Shown piece by piece: positions 1 through 11,160 of a stretch of DNA of 64,000 nt. Within the stretch, counting starts at the first letter, position 1. Each line of letters starts with the position of its first letter. The translations under genes and the position numbers were made by a program. Where the stretch lies: contig NC_068939.1 in assembly GCF_016801865.2 (NCBI RefSeq), forward strand, positions 150,055,132 through 150,119,131, in the 5' to 3' direction. This DNA comes from Culex pipiens pallens. Its lineage: Eukaryota; Arthropoda; Insecta; Diptera; Culicidae. The notes beneath the pieces are model-generated. The model saw nothing but the letters and a program-made list of their open reading frames with translations. It had not been told where the DNA came from and did no database searches.

Positions 1-556
1 GATGCCATGTCGCAAACATTTTTTTTAATTTGTATAAAAACCAAGAGTAACTTTTCAAGTAAACACACGTAAGGCTGGACATTAGGGTGGTCCAAATCCG
101 GTCTTCCTCGGGACATACCCCTGAAACCAAAGATCAACCCATCACTTTTCAAATTTGAGCTCATTCTGACCACGGAAACCTCTCCCTCTAATCGTCAAAA
201 TGTTTGGTGAAAAGCAACTGTTTCATTTTTTGTAACCTGTGGAGGGCACAATAGTTATCCAGCCATTATTGCGGATTTCAGAGATTTTTAGACAATCGTG
301 CTATTTGTGGAAAGCTCTCCAACGAAGTGCACACCTCAAACTACAGCAGAAAAAAACTATCCAAGACACACACCCTAGTTTGAAACTGTTCTAAAGTGGT
401 CGATAGCAACAAAGCTCAGTCGAGACACGAACCACTCTAGGCGAAAGGGGGGGAAAAGGGGTAGGATTTCAAGTGTGCAAATATTTGGTGTGCAGATATT
501 ATTTGCAAGGGTGGAGAATTTGGTGCAAAGTGTGCAATACCATTTCTCAGATGTAG
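1..556. other. AT-rich sequence, no gene recognised
   Basis: No coding potential is seen. The phrase agggtggtccaa near 84 recurs near 37090, so part of this stretch is probably an old dispersed repeat. Confidence 0.4.
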
Positions 557-821
557 AACCTTCATTAGACGAAGTTGACTTTATAGCTGTCGGCCACCAT
601 TGCTAGTACCAACCACTAGTGTCTTCCTTTTTAACTACAAGGACTTCGCCGCCCTGGGCTCCTAAGTGTACTAGAGTATGGCACGGTGCGACGGCGCCGA
701 ATACCCATATTTACACAAAGAATTTTAGAGCGCCCGCCGCGGGATTCGAACCAGCAACCTCTGGATTGTGAGCCAGTGCGCGGTCCGATTGATCCACACG
801 GGCGGGACAACCTTCATTAGA
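557..821 (-). mobile_element. tRNA-derived SINE with 13-bp target duplication
   Basis: The SINE body is 570-808 on the minus strand. Its 5' end (near 808) is tRNA-like: a box A-like stretch follows GTGTGGATCAATCGG, and a clear box B (GGTTCGAATCC type) lies near 740-755. The unrelated tail ends at 570 with GTCAACTTCG and has no poly(A). The body is flanked by a perfect 13-bp direct repeat, AACCTTCATTAGA, at 557-569 and 809-821, which fixes both ends and marks LINE-type retrotransposition. A 5'-truncated second copy lies at 45048-45233. Confidence 0.9.
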
Positions 822-926
822 ATTGGGATGAATTCTGGAAGAAACCATATTTTTAGGATTTTTGAACGTTTTTAATGCAGGAAAATGCATTTAAAATTCT
901 ATTCAGTTGATTATGGTAATTGCATA

Positions 927-1545
927 TGAGCAATTCTCTACGAAATCGGTCTTTTTTTTAGAATTTTAATTTTTGTATTTTTTAATCCGGCTGAAACTTT
1001 TGTGGTGCTTTCGGTATGCACAACGAAGCCATTTTGCATCAATAGTTTGTCTTTATAATTTTTCATACAAATTTGGCAGCTGTCCATACAAAAATGATGC
1101 ATGAAAATTCAAAAATCTGTATCTTTTGAAGGAATTTTTTGATCGATTTGGTGTCTTCGGCAAAGTTGTAGGTATGGATAAGGACTACACTGAATAAAAA
1201 TGATACACGGTAAAAAATTTTTGGTGATTTTTTATTCAACTTTTTGTCACTTAAACTTGATTTGCAAAAAAAATACTATTGTTATTTTTTTTATATGTGT
1301 TAGGGGACATCAAATGCCAACTTTTCAAAAATTTCCAGGCTGTGCAAAAAATCCATGACCGAGTTATGAATTTTTTAATCAATACTAATTTTTTCAAAAA
1401 ATCGGAATATTGGTCGTAAAAATTTTTCAACTTCATTTTTCGATATAGAATCAAATTTGCAATCAAAAAGTACTCTACTGAAATTTTGATAAAGTGCACC
1501 GTTTTCAAGTTAAAGCCATATATAGGTAACTTTTTTGAAAATAGT
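927..1545 (+). repeat. Half copy of the TGAGCAATTCTC foldback family
   Basis: It starts with the family terminus TGAGCAATTCTCT immediately after a TA (925-926). It then follows the same order of motifs as the left arm of the palindrome at 34887-36823, including CATTTTGCATCA, TTTGGCAGCTGTCCAT and GGTGTCTTCGGCAAAGTTGTAGG. The mirror-image right arm is missing. Short ORFs here are not meaningful. Confidence 0.7.
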
Positions 1546-2160
1546 CGCAGTTTTTCAATTTTTTAAATTAGTGCACATGTTTTCCAAATCTTTTCATTTG
1601 TATGGAAAAAAATCGAAGAGGGCTCGGGACAACTTTTTCCGATTTTGTGTGAGTTGGCGGAGAATTACACATTTTTTTAAATTTTAGGATGTATTTTGAT
1701 ACTTTCCAAAAATCACATTTTTTTTGGACAGCCCTCAAATTTGTATGGGGAAACCAATGATGTAAAATTGCTTTTTAGATCTAAGAAATCAATGGACATA
1801 GTTTCATCGAAACAAAAATTATTAAAAGATTTTTTTTGATAAATTCTAGAAACTGCTCAGAGCTATTCTCCCAAGAATGAGCAAACTTTTTGTATTTTTT
1901 TGGATTTGAATGAAATTTTGTGTGTTCGATATGATCAAAAAGGCATTTTGCATCATAAGTTCGTCCATAAAAGTTTGGTATCCTTCCATATAAAAAGGCC
2001 ATTAAAATTTTCAAAATTCTTTATCCATATGGTGTTTTGGGCAAAAATGTAGGTATTTCTTAAGAACTCTTTAGTTACTTTAGCTACTACTCTCACAAAG
2101 ATAAGATTGCGTAGAACATCCATTTAAAACTAGTTTTTGCTCGAGTATAAATACATGTCT
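1546..2160. repeat. Mosaic of foldback-repeat fragments
   Basis: About 1607-1672 matches the terminal part of the 22109-23460 palindrome (ATCGAAGAGG...GTGTGAGTTGG.GGAGAATTAC). About 1735-2050 again resembles the TGAGCAATTCTC family (CATTTTGCATCATAAGTTCGTCC). The order suggests old insertions nested and broken up. No gene is seen. Confidence 0.5.
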
Positions 2161-3010
2161 TTGCCAAAGTTTGTATGAAAATCTAATTTGGAGCTTTCAA
2201 ACGGCTTTTACACTTTTACACATCCCATTCTCCAAAATAGACTATTTCCCAGAATGCCATTCCCCAGAAATCCTTTCGCCATTCCTCAGAATTAACCATT
2301 CAATACAAATGTTTGTTGCTGTTGTTTTAAGAGAAGGGTTAGCTTTTCAATTCAATTCAATTCAGTTTATTTCATTAGTTTATCGACTAACAGTAGTTAT
2401 GTAAAAGCAGTACAGAGCTTTGGGAGATCCTTTCAGCTGCGTTTAAGGCACTTATCTTAATGGATGCAAACAAAGTTCGTTGTAAAAGGAAGCATAAAAC
2501 AGGAAAACAACTCACAAAAAACCTGTTAAGGATTTAAGTTTTATGAGAATAAAAAATGAAACTCAGAGATATTCTTTTCTTTTTGCAGTATTCAAATCGT
2601 CAACTCCTCCAATTTTCTTATATTCAAAACTTCAAGTTTTATAAAATAAGAAGGGTAAATCTTTATGAAATATATGTTTCTAGTAAAAAATTAACACTTC
2701 TTTTATAAAATCTTCAAATGTTATAAAAACAAGGATGATCTCTATAAAGTATAAAATACCATTTTGTATATCATCAAATCTTTTAAAAAGAAGGGTAAAT
2801 TTCTATGACGTGCATAGATCTCATACAAATGTACCCTTCTTTCTTAATAATTTGTCTTCAAATTTCATGAAAAAAGAGAATCTGTATGAGTTCAAAAATA
2901 CTTATAAAAAATAACTCTTTTTTTAAATTCTGCAAGTCTCTTGAAAAAGAAGGCTGAATCTCTTTGAATTTCATAGGTCTTGCAAAACTTCAAATCTTTA
3001 ATTAATAATT
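2161..3010. repeat. Dispersed repeat with degenerate AAGAAGGGT units
   Basis: The stretch at about 2215-2340 (TTTCCCAGAATGCCATT...ACAAATGTTTGTTGCTGTTG) recurs at about 62400-62470. Both copies are followed by degenerate short units containing AAGAAGGGTAAATCT-like sequence and TCTTATAAAA (2520-3010 here, 62500-62760 there). A (TTCAA)n microsatellite lies at about 2346-2368. The short plus-strand ORF at 2171-2404 runs through this repeat and is not considered a gene. Confidence 0.6.
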
Positions 3011-3039
3011 CTCGTAAAAAATAACCCACATTAGGTCCC

Positions 3040-4014
3040 ATACATACAAGTCTCCATACAATTTTGGCAGCTGTCCATAAAAAAAAGTACGTGCCAAAAA
3101 CACCAAATTGATCAGAAAATTCACTCAAAAGTTACAGCTGTTTGAATATTACAGTTTTTGGCAAAGTTGTAGGTATTTTTGAGGACTATTGAGAAAAAAT
3201 GGGTACACGGAAAAAAAATTTGCTGATTTTTTTAATTAACTTTTTTTTACAAAAACTCAATTTCCCAAAATACGTATTTTTTGATTTTCGAGATTTTTTG
3301 ATATGTTTTAAAGGACAAAAATCTGCAACTTTAAAGCCATAGATAAGCTTGGTCAAAATATCTGCCGTCGAGTTATGAATTTTTGAAAAATAGTGATTTT
3401 TGAAAAAAATCGAAATTTCATACAAAAAAAATGATGACTTAATTTTGTAATGTATAATTAAATTGTAAACCAAAAAGTACTTTACAGATTTTTTGATAAT
3501 GTGCTCCGTTTTCAAGAAAAAACCACCGAAAGTTTGATTTTAGCGAAATATTTGCAGTTTTTCGATTTTTAAAAATAGTTACCATGAGTGACCATTCCTG
3601 AATTTTTTTTTTCGAAAACTTTAGAAAATTTGCTATAAAATTGTCTAAGAGACATTGAAGATTGGACCTCTCTGGTTGCTGAGATAAAGCGGCTTTATGA
3701 AAAAGAAACAGAAAAATTGAAGTTTTCTAAGTCTCACCCGAACATCCCACCATTTTCTAATGTCGATATCCAAGCAACTAATGGTACGATTTTCAATGTT
3801 AAACATGAAACATTCGTGAAATTTTCCGATCTTTTCGAAAACAGTTTTTTATTTTTTTTTAATTTCAAAAGGGCCAAACATTCAACATTACACCTTTTTG
3901 AAATGTTAGTTTTGATTAAAAGAAAGATCAGAAAATTCACTCAAAAATTACAGCTGTTTGAATATTGGCGTACCATTTTGGTATGGACAGCTGCCAAAAT
4001 TGTATGAAGACTTG
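3040..4014. repeat. Asymmetric foldback copy, TGAGCAATTCTC family
   Basis: Left-arm sequence (about 3048-3700, with GGCAGCTGTCCATA and GGCAAAGTTGTAGGTA) is mirrored by a short right arm (about 3925-4014, with TATGGACAGCTGCCAAAATT). The centre at about 3860-3925 carries the family's core hairpin, AAAAGGGCCAAA...TTTGAAATGTTAG. The right arm has lost most of its length. Confidence 0.6.
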
Positions 4015-4043
4015 TATGATGATGATGATGATGATGATGATGA
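4015..4043 (+). repeat. (GAT)n microsatellite
   Basis: About nine uninterrupted GAT/ATG units directly follow the foldback end. Confidence 0.9.
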
Positions 4044-4585
4044 TGGCCCTCCACTAACCCCCGCCCATGGGATTACATGAAGTTTATTTATCTTGTTAGA
4101 TATTTTTGTAATTTAACTGTGTTTTTGATTCATTCTTTATGCATTTATTCTCTTGTTTTAAACCATGCGCGTCCATAAAAAAACCTTTATTTCTTTAACA
4201 TTGCATTGAACAGGGACCATCTGGATATTGAGATTATTTCCCCCGCCCCATCTCACACACATATGAGTCCATTCAAGGGTTTTACCGCACCCACAGTCGC
4301 GTTGCTTTTGATCGATTGGTCATATGAGGCCCAGAGACGTTTGTTCTCGTGTACCCAAAGAGACGTGTACCGTTATACGGATGCCGACTGCCATAACGTG
4401 CCTCCTTCACAGCAACCCTCTTGGGATTTAACACACGTGAACTTCACAAATTAACATTATTTTTAACGAAACACAAACAATGCCGTTTAAACACATTAAA
4501 ATTGTCCTTATTTTTTACTTCACATGGCAAATTGTTGTAAATTTCATGCCCTTATAATATAAAGAGTTCTGTGAAGATGCAAGTA
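4044..4585. other. Unassigned mixed-composition sequence
   Basis: The 4200-4440 part is GC-richer and holds an 82-codon plus-strand ORF (4206-4454) with no motif I recognise. It could be a fragment of a retroelement or single-copy DNA. No function is assigned. Confidence 0.3.
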
Positions 4586-4589
4586 AAAC

Positions 4590-5797
4590 GTTACTTAATC
4601 CACCCTTAGGTGGTTGGTGCCTTCCTCACATTTAGAGGGTAATGCTATCCAAAATAGATACAAAAGGGCGGACCTTTCAGTTTTCTATCAACTTGATTCA
4701 TTATTCATACCATCAGATTGGGTAGTCAGATCTTCATAATTCAGGGCTCTTATGTGCTTATAACTTTTGACAACCCGATCTGCGATCTATTGAACTCATT
4801 GAAAAGGTCTTTTCATTACCTATCCAACGAAAAGTCGCATGATAGATCCGGATAACGTTTTCATCAATACATATGAGATCCGGCCTGAAAAAAGTTCATA
4901 AATAACACTTAAGTGCGTATAACTTTTGATAGGGTTGTCAGATCTGCAATCTTTTGAATTCGTTGCAAAGGGCATTTAATTACCTATTCAACGACAGGTC
5001 ACATGATAGATCCGGACAACGTTTTCATCAAAATATCTGAGATCCGGCCTCTAAAAAGTTCATAAATAACACTTAAGTGCTTATAACTTTTGATAGGGTT
5101 GTCAGATCTGCAATCTATTGAATTCGTTGGAAAGGTCTTTTGATTACCTATCCAACGACAAGTTGCATGGTAGATCCGGACAACGTTTTCATCGAAATAT
5201 ATGAGATCAGGCCTCTAAAAGGTTCATAAATAACACTTAAATGCTTATAACTTTTGAATGAGTTGTCAGATTTTCAATGTCTTGGACGCGTTCGAAAGGT
5301 CTTTTGATTACCTATCCAACGATAGGTCGCATGAGAGATCCGGACAACGTTTTCATCAAAATATCTGAGATCCGGCCTCCAATAAGTGCATAAATTACAC
5401 TTAAGTGCTTATAACTTTTGATAGGGTTGTCAGATCTTAAATGATTATGACGCGTTGGAAAGGTCTCTTTATTAGCTTTCTAAAAATGTATAGCATAACG
5501 GGTTTTCTTACAAAAACCACTCTTTTTACAATCTTCCGGACTTTTGTTAAAATCATTTTTTAAGCATAACTTTTGATGTACTTTACTAAACTTTATAATT
5601 TTCAATAGCGACTTATGGGAACCCAAGACGGATCGAATGAGACCAAAACGGTCCAAATCGGTAATCCAGTGCAAATTTTTTTGATCAACATCCCACCACA
5701 CACACAGACATTTGCTCAGAATTTGATTCTGAGTCGTTATGTATACATGAAGGTGGGTCTAGGAGGTAAAACTAAGAAGTTCGTTTTCTGAGTGATT
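4590..5797 (-). mobile_element. 3' region of CR1/L2-like LINE with 164-bp tandem repeats
   Basis: Read on the minus strand this continues from the LINE C-terminal ORF at 5798-6160. It runs about 320 bp, then through a tandem array (about 4690-5480), and ends near 4590 at CACCTAAGGGTGGATTAAG. The array has about 4.5 copies with unit starts (TAACTTTTGA) at 4761, 4920, 5083, 5248 and 5412, giving a 159-165-bp period. Units share TCAGATC, CCTATCCAACGA and GATCCGGACAACG and differ by scattered substitutions. From general memory, this style of 3' end is common in mosquito LINEs. A 73-codon ORF on this strand is not considered a gene. Confidence 0.65.
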
Positions 5798-6817
5798 TTA
5801 TAGCCTTTCCTCAGTAAGGTGAGGAAGGCAAAACGAAGCAGTTCTTATTTCATCTGCAAACCGAGTTCTATGTGAATGTATGTCTCGTCCCCCTTTTATC
5901 CTTTCATTCAAATACTCTGGAGCTTGACCTTTTGCAATTTTGTGCACCAACATTAATGTCAAAAACGTTACTCTTTGTCTCACTGATAGCCACTGCAGTG
6001 TTTCCAGCATAACTCGCCTAGGTGTCCTTCTGTTGCACTTGAGAATCAATCTCATCACTTTGTTTTGTAGTTTTTGCAGTCTATTCATTTGTTGTTCATT
6101 TGCCAGATACACAATTGAGGGACAAAAATCGAAATGGGGAGATATCAACGCTTTGTACAAAAATTTTAAGCTCTACTGTGACAATTCCTTCGACAATCTA
6201 CACAAAACACCAAACTTCTTCGCAATTTTCTTCACTATGTGGTCAATATGCTGCATAAAACTCAGTTTGTTGGCTCAGTTGGCTATTATCATGCACTTTG
6301 TTTTCGAGACGTTTAGTTTTAGTTTCTTATGTTTAAGCCAGTTGGACAGATTACACAGATCACAGTTGAGTTTTTGAATAGCAGCAAAAGCATTGTCGGA
6401 AGAGATAAATATCACAGTATCGTCGGCAAAAAGGTTTATATCACAGTATTTGAGCACTCTTTTCAGGTCATTGATGTACAGAATGAACAGGATTAGGCCA
6501 AGTACACTGCCTTGTGGGACACCAAACTTGGTTTCTAGCGGACTAGATATCACAGAGTTGAATTTCGTTTTTTGGCTTCTAGTTTCCAGGTACGACGAGA
6601 ACCATTCAAGTGCTTTTTCCTTCAAACCGTACTTGGCGAGGACTTTTACGAGCTTTTCCCAAGATATTGTTTCAAACGCACGTTTTAGGTCGAGAAACAC
6701 TGCGATAACTTTAGATTTCTTTTCTAATTCGTCTTTCCATTTAGCTAAAATGAGGTTCAACGCAGTTTCACACGAATGGTTCCTTCTATACCCTGTTTGT
6801 TCTGGCACTAACAAATT
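5798..6817 (-). pseudogene. Broken reverse transcriptase of a CR1/L2-like LINE (C-terminal part)
   Basis: Two minus-strand open segments belong to one decayed LINE ORF2. The segment 6275-6814 carries RT core motifs: TGYRRNHSCETAL, AVFLDLKRAFETISW, GVPQGSVLG followed by FILYINDL, and the catalytic FADD box. The segment 5798-6160 is the conserved C-terminal part (ISPHFDFCPSIVYLA, NRLQKLQNKVMRLIL). They are separated by a frame-disrupted stretch (6161-6274). The RT N-terminal part is at 13263-13395, on the far side of an inserted I-clade LINE, so the ORF is both frameshifted and split. The fold of motifs fits the CR1/L2/Daphne group; the exact clade cannot be settled by eye. It is inactive. Confidence 0.85.
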
Positions 6818-6894
6818 TTTTTTTTTTTTTTTTTTTTTTTTATTATTATAGACATTTTACCACTTTTGTGGCATTCATGTCTTGGAAAAATGGT

Positions 6895-9800
6895 TCAAAT
6901 TTTGTTGTATAAACTGGTTTCTTTCAGGAAATTTATCATCGATATCTCCTTTCTTTTCTCGTTTGCAAGAATGGTTGAAAGTGTTCCACTGATGCTGTTG
7001 TTTTTTCGGCTTTCCTCGAAACCTCTGCAGTCTTGCAGAATATGTTGGACTGTAAAGGAGACGCCACAATAGCGACAAACTGGTGGCGCAATTTTCTCGA
7101 GGAGATACGAGTGAGTCAAGCGGGTGTGACCTATCCGTAGTCTCGTCAGAAGACGCTGGTCCGATGCACAGCTTCTGTCCACGTTTCTACAAACGGTTCG
7201 TTTTATCTGTCTAAGTTGTTGTTGTGTTTGGTTCCACTGATTTTGCCATGCTTTCCAAATCTCGTTTTTCACAGTCCGTACAGCATCTTGAGCAGGGATT
7301 TTGAACGAGTGAGGTGGTGGCTTTGATCTGGCTTGGTTGGCAATATTGTCTGCTCCTTCGTTTCCGGGTATGCCTGCATGCCCTGGAATCCAGCAGAACG
7401 TGATGTTACACCCGGCTGCTACTTTCTCAGCTGCTTGGATCCATGGGTGTGATGAGTGTCCACTTCTGATTGCATTGATGCAACTGGCGGAGTCCGTGAG
7501 GATGATTGTGTTCGCGTTGCAGCAGGCGATAAACGCTGCTTTCCATAGCCCGTACGCCTCTGCAGAGAACACGCTACAAGTTCCAGGAAGAGTGTAAAGG
7601 TATTGGCTGTTCTCGGTGACGACGCCCACTCCAGTTTCGTCACCGTTTTTGGAACCGTCTGAGTAGATTGCGTGGTGTTCGTTATAGTGACTAGACATGT
7701 GGGACAGAAAGTTAGGTACAACTACACTGCTTGGAGCGCCAGACCGTAGTTGAACCTCGAACGTATCGTCAATTTGGATTTTGTTATCGTACCACTTTCT
7801 TCCGCTTAGTCGCAGTACGTTCTCAGTCTCTGGAAATGGGAATCCTGATAGTTCTTGAAACAACGTAATAGCACGCTTTATTTGTGGTGCTTCTGCCAGG
7901 GAGGGGATTTTTCCACATAGCCGGATTGCGAGCTGGGATAATCGTTGAGTCATCAAGAACCTGAACGGCAAACATCCTGCCTCAGCAACGATGGAGAGAA
8001 TTGGGCTCGTCCTAAATGCGCCCGAGGCTTGGCGGATGACTTCGTTGTACGTGGGGGCTAGTAGTCTTTCCATTGCTTCACTGTTGATGCTGGTGATTCC
8101 TATTCCGTAAAACAATTTTGATGTAATGAGAGCTGATCCGGCTTTCAAAAGAGTTGTTCGGTTGCTGCGTTTCAGTCGGCCCCCAAGAATGCGTAAGATG
8201 TTCACACGATTGCTGCAACTCTTCCTAATACTTGCAAAGTGCTGAAGGAAGTTAAGTTTTGCGTCTAGCAGCACTCCAAGGATCTTCATTTTTCTCACCC
8301 GTGGAATGGGAACATTATGAACTCTTATTGCACGTCCGCGTTTTCGATGACGAAGTTTGCAGATATGCATTAATTTGGATTTTGCAGGTGCAACTACAAA
8401 ACCAACACTGTCTGTCCAATCGATAAAAGCATTGACTGCTTCCCTCATTCTGCGACGTACCAAAATCGAGTTCGGGCCCTTGGAGATCAGAAGGACATCA
8501 TCAGCATATAAAAGTATATGGACGTCAGATGAGATCCTCGCAAAGATTGGCTGCATGGCAATTAAGAAGAGCGTAACTGACAGAATTGAGCCTTGGGGAA
8601 CACCGTTTTCTGCTATCCTAGCGCTCGAGAGTACCCCATTTGCCGCAACCCGAAAAGTTCTGTTTTTAAGAAAGCTTGCAAGTATAGTTCGAAGACGTCC
8701 AGTAATTTTCCAGTCGGTCAAATTCTGCATGATTGCGTTGCGCCAAGTTGTGTCGTACGCCTTGGATATGTCAAGTGAAACTAGTTCAACGTGTTGATCT
8801 GCTCCTGCTTGTAGTAATGTTTCTAGCTGCGCGAAGTGAGTGTCGACTCCTCTTCCGGCGCGGAATGCATGCTGACGATTGTCGAGCCTCCCTGTTTCCT
8901 CTAGTTCCGTAATCAGTCGTCGATTAATGATTCTTTCGAATAGTTTTCCTAAGCAGCTCAGCAAGGTTATTGGTCGATATCCCTCTGGTTGGCTTCGGTC
9001 CGCTTCCGGTTTTGGGATGGGAATTACTACACCCTCCTTCCATTGATCTGGGAACTCTCCAGATGACCATACGTTATTATATAATTCTAGTAAAGCTGCT
9101 TTGCATGGGAGTGGTAAGTGTTGGAGAAGTTGATAACTGATGTTATCGTTGCCCGTGGATGCGCCACCGCGCTTTGACAGTGCCCACGTGAGCTCGTCCA
9201 TCGTAATATCCGCATTGTAACGCTTGAACAAATCAGGTCGTCTAGAAAGGCTCCAATCTCGTTTGTTCCCAAGGTTTTTCTTACGAAATTTTTCCGTGTA
9301 GTTTGCATCGGATGATCTTCGCTCGTATTCGTCAGCAAGTGCGTTTGCCACGATTGATCCTTCATTGGTGATTCCATCTGGGAGCTTGAGGGTGATGACG
9401 TTACTGCACCTCTTACCACGAAGCCTGTTGATGCGGTTCCACATTTCACTTGACGAACTCGTTGGGTTAATGCTTTGTACGAAATCCTCCCAGCTTTTTT
9501 GTTTGGCTTCTTTGATTACTTTGCGACAGAGAGATCGCGCTTCGTGAAAGAGTTCAAGTGCTTCGATTTTCCTGGGGTCTTCGTCGTTTATTCGTCTAAG
9601 GGCTCGAAGTCGCTTTCGTCGCAGTTTGACGGCTTGTTCAACTTCCTGACTCCACCATACCACTGATTTTTGTCCTGATTTCCCGCTTGTTTTTGGTACA
9701 CTTTGATCAGCAGCCTCAACAATCCTGGCGGAGAACTCTTCCACTGACAGATTCTGGCCAGGTCGGATGGTTGAAATGGTGAGGTCCTCAAACATACGCC

Positions 9801-11160
9801 AGTTTGCTCTGTCGTAGAGCCATCTTCTTCGGTGCCTTGGTTCGTCAGCTGTATCAGTAGTGTCAATTCGTATCGGGAAGTGGTCGCTACCAGCACAGTC
9901 AAGAACAACATTCCAGGTGAACTGGTCTGCTATCGATGTCGAGCATGCTGAAACGTCGAGGGCTTGCGTCCTGCCAGTGGACGGGTCACAGCGAGTGTGA
10001 GAACCAGTATTCAGAACGAGCATGTTTTGCTCCACGAATAGCGAAAGGATTTCGTGTCCTCGTTTTTGCGCTAGAGTTTTTTCGGTTGATAGTCGACTAC
10101 CCCATTCAGTGTGATGTGCATTCAGGTCACCAAGAAGCAGTACAGGTTTTGGAAGTTCGTTCAGCAAGCTGGTCAGGTTATTTGTAGCCTCACTGTCAGT
10201 CGGAGGCAGGTAGACTGAAACAACTGTTATTTTGGTAGAGAGGTGGATTCGTACTGCAACTGCCTGGATGGTCGTCGTGGTCTGGATTCGTTCAAATGGT
10301 ACTCCACATCGGATGGCCATACCAACTCCCTGCCTTCCGTGAGCAGAGCACGGCCCGAGTAGAAGAGTATAGCTAGCTCCAAGGAAATTCTGTGGTGTTT
10401 TACCCTCTTGTGCGTTTGTTTCTTGTAGACAAATAACTGCTGGTTGGTGTTCAGCAATCAGAAGCTCGAGTTCTCCACGATGGGCTCGAAGGCCGCTCAT
10501 ATTCCATTGCAGAGCGAAGGATTTCCTCGTTTCCATGTCGTTGTTAAGTGAACCTGTGGAGCAATGATTTACAGCCGGAGATGGTGCATTCTTAGAAATG
10601 ATAGGGATACTTGCCTGAGGGGTAGGCATGTTCCCAGTGCCAGCTGCCGCCCCAAGCTCGTCGATCGTATAGATCGGTACTTTTGAGGTCAGGGCTGGCA
10701 CAAGGATTTGCCTGTTGCTTGATGCACTTGCGGTTGATGTTGTTGGTGTTATGTTGTGGGCTGATTCTTTTCTCCTACAGTTCAAGCACGGTTCAACTGG
10801 ATCTTTCGACGAGCCAGGCCGTTGTAAGCAGTCAAGGTAGTTAAGACACTGTTCAGCTTGCAATACTGGTTCTGGTTCCATCCTCATGGCAGGACGACGG
10901 GTAAGCTGACAGAGCACAGGTTGCAGCATGACGTCCTCGCTCCCGCTTCCCGTAGCGTCCTCCCCCTCTACTGGGGGCGGGTAGACTACTTTCTCTTCAT
11001 CTGATCCCAACCATGTGTGTTTGAGTTTTCGACTGTTTTTTAAGTGTTTGAGTGTGGTTCTTTTTCCTTTAGTGTTCGCATTTTGTTCCATAGGATCCGG
11101 AGCCACTCCGGATCCACCTGTTTCCTTAGTTTGGGTTTTACTAGACATTATCTTCCTCAT
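6895..11160 (-). CDS. LINE ORF2: endonuclease, reverse transcriptase, RNase H
   Basis: This 1,421-residue polyprotein would nick target DNA and copy the element's RNA at the nick (target-primed reverse transcription). Visible domains in order: a poorly conserved N-terminal 210 residues; an APE-type endonuclease (LQWNMSG near 218, LQET near 245, LGDLNAHH near 343, GSDHFPI near 424); a reverse transcriptase (GYRPITLLS near 727, LVSLDISKAYD near 793, GVPQGSILS near 853, catalytic YADD near 885); RNase H (IYSDGSK near 1165, AEAYG near 1200, LTDSAS near 1221, GNEGADN near 1266); and a C-terminal CX2CX7HX4C finger near 1362-1378. All catalytic motifs look intact. The ATG at 11160 overlaps the end of ORF1 by 20 bp; another ATG lies four codons further on at 11148. 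An I-clade identity is inferred from APE-RT-RNH order. A related RNH-bearing clade remains possible. Confidence 0.93.
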   Translation of the reverse strand: MRKIMSSKTQTKETGGSGVAPDPMEQNANTKGKRTTLKHLKNSRKLKHTWLGSDEEKVVYPPPVEGEDATGSGSEDVMLQPVLCQLTRRPAMRMEPEPVLQAEQCLNYLDCLQRPGSSKDPVEPCLNCRRKESAHNITPTTSTASASSNRQILVPALTSKVPIYTIDELGAAAGTGNMPTPQASIPIISKNAPSPAVNHCSTGSLNNDMETRKSFALQWNMSGLRAHRGELELLIAEHQPAVICLQETNAQEGKTPQNFLGASYTLLLGPCSAHGRQGVGMAIRCGVPFERIQTTTTIQAVAVRIHLSTKITVVSVYLPPTDSEATNNLTSLLNELPKPVLLLGDLNAHHTEWGSRLSTEKTLAQKRGHEILSLFVEQNMLVLNTGSHTRCDPSTGRTQALDVSACSTSIADQFTWNVVLDCAGSDHFPIRIDTTDTADEPRHRRRWLYDRANWRMFEDLTISTIRPGQNLSVEEFSARIVEAADQSVPKTSGKSGQKSVVWWSQEVEQAVKLRRKRLRALRRINDEDPRKIEALELFHEARSLCRKVIKEAKQKSWEDFVQSINPTSSSSEMWNRINRLRGKRCSNVITLKLPDGITNEGSIVANALADEYERRSSDANYTEKFRKKNLGNKRDWSLSRRPDLFKRYNADITMDELTWALSKRGGASTGNDNISYQLLQHLPLPCKAALLELYNNVWSSGEFPDQWKEGVVIPIPKPEADRSQPEGYRPITLLSCLGKLFERIINRRLITELEETGRLDNRQHAFRAGRGVDTHFAQLETLLQAGADQHVELVSLDISKAYDTTWRNAIMQNLTDWKITGRLRTILASFLKNRTFRVAANGVLSSARIAENGVPQGSILSVTLFLIAMQPIFARISSDVHILLYADDVLLISKGPNSILVRRRMREAVNAFIDWTDSVGFVVAPAKSKLMHICKLRHRKRGRAIRVHNVPIPRVRKMKILGVLLDAKLNFLQHFASIRKSCSNRVNILRILGGRLKRSNRTTLLKAGSALITSKLFYGIGITSINSEAMERLLAPTYNEVIRQASGAFRTSPILSIVAEAGCLPFRFLMTQRLSQLAIRLCGKIPSLAEAPQIKRAITLFQELSGFPFPETENVLRLSGRKWYDNKIQIDDTFEVQLRSGAPSSVVVPNFLSHMSSHYNEHHAIYSDGSKNGDETGVGVVTENSQYLYTLPGTCSVFSAEAYGLWKAAFIACCNANTIILTDSASCINAIRSGHSSHPWIQAAEKVAAGCNITFCWIPGHAGIPGNEGADNIANQARSKPPPHSFKIPAQDAVRTVKNEIWKAWQNQWNQTQQQLRQIKRTVCRNVDRSCASDQRLLTRLRIGHTRLTHSYLLEKIAPPVCRYCGVSFTVQHILQDCRGFEESRKNNSISGTLSTILANEKRKEISMINFLKETSLYNKI

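Noticed and set aside
4618..5830. Inverted TGCCTTCCTCAC / GTGAGGAAGGCA pair as the ends of a DNA transposon around the 164-bp repeats
   Set aside because: The right copy codes for the C-terminus of the LINE ORF (5798-6160). The region reads better as that LINE's 3' end.
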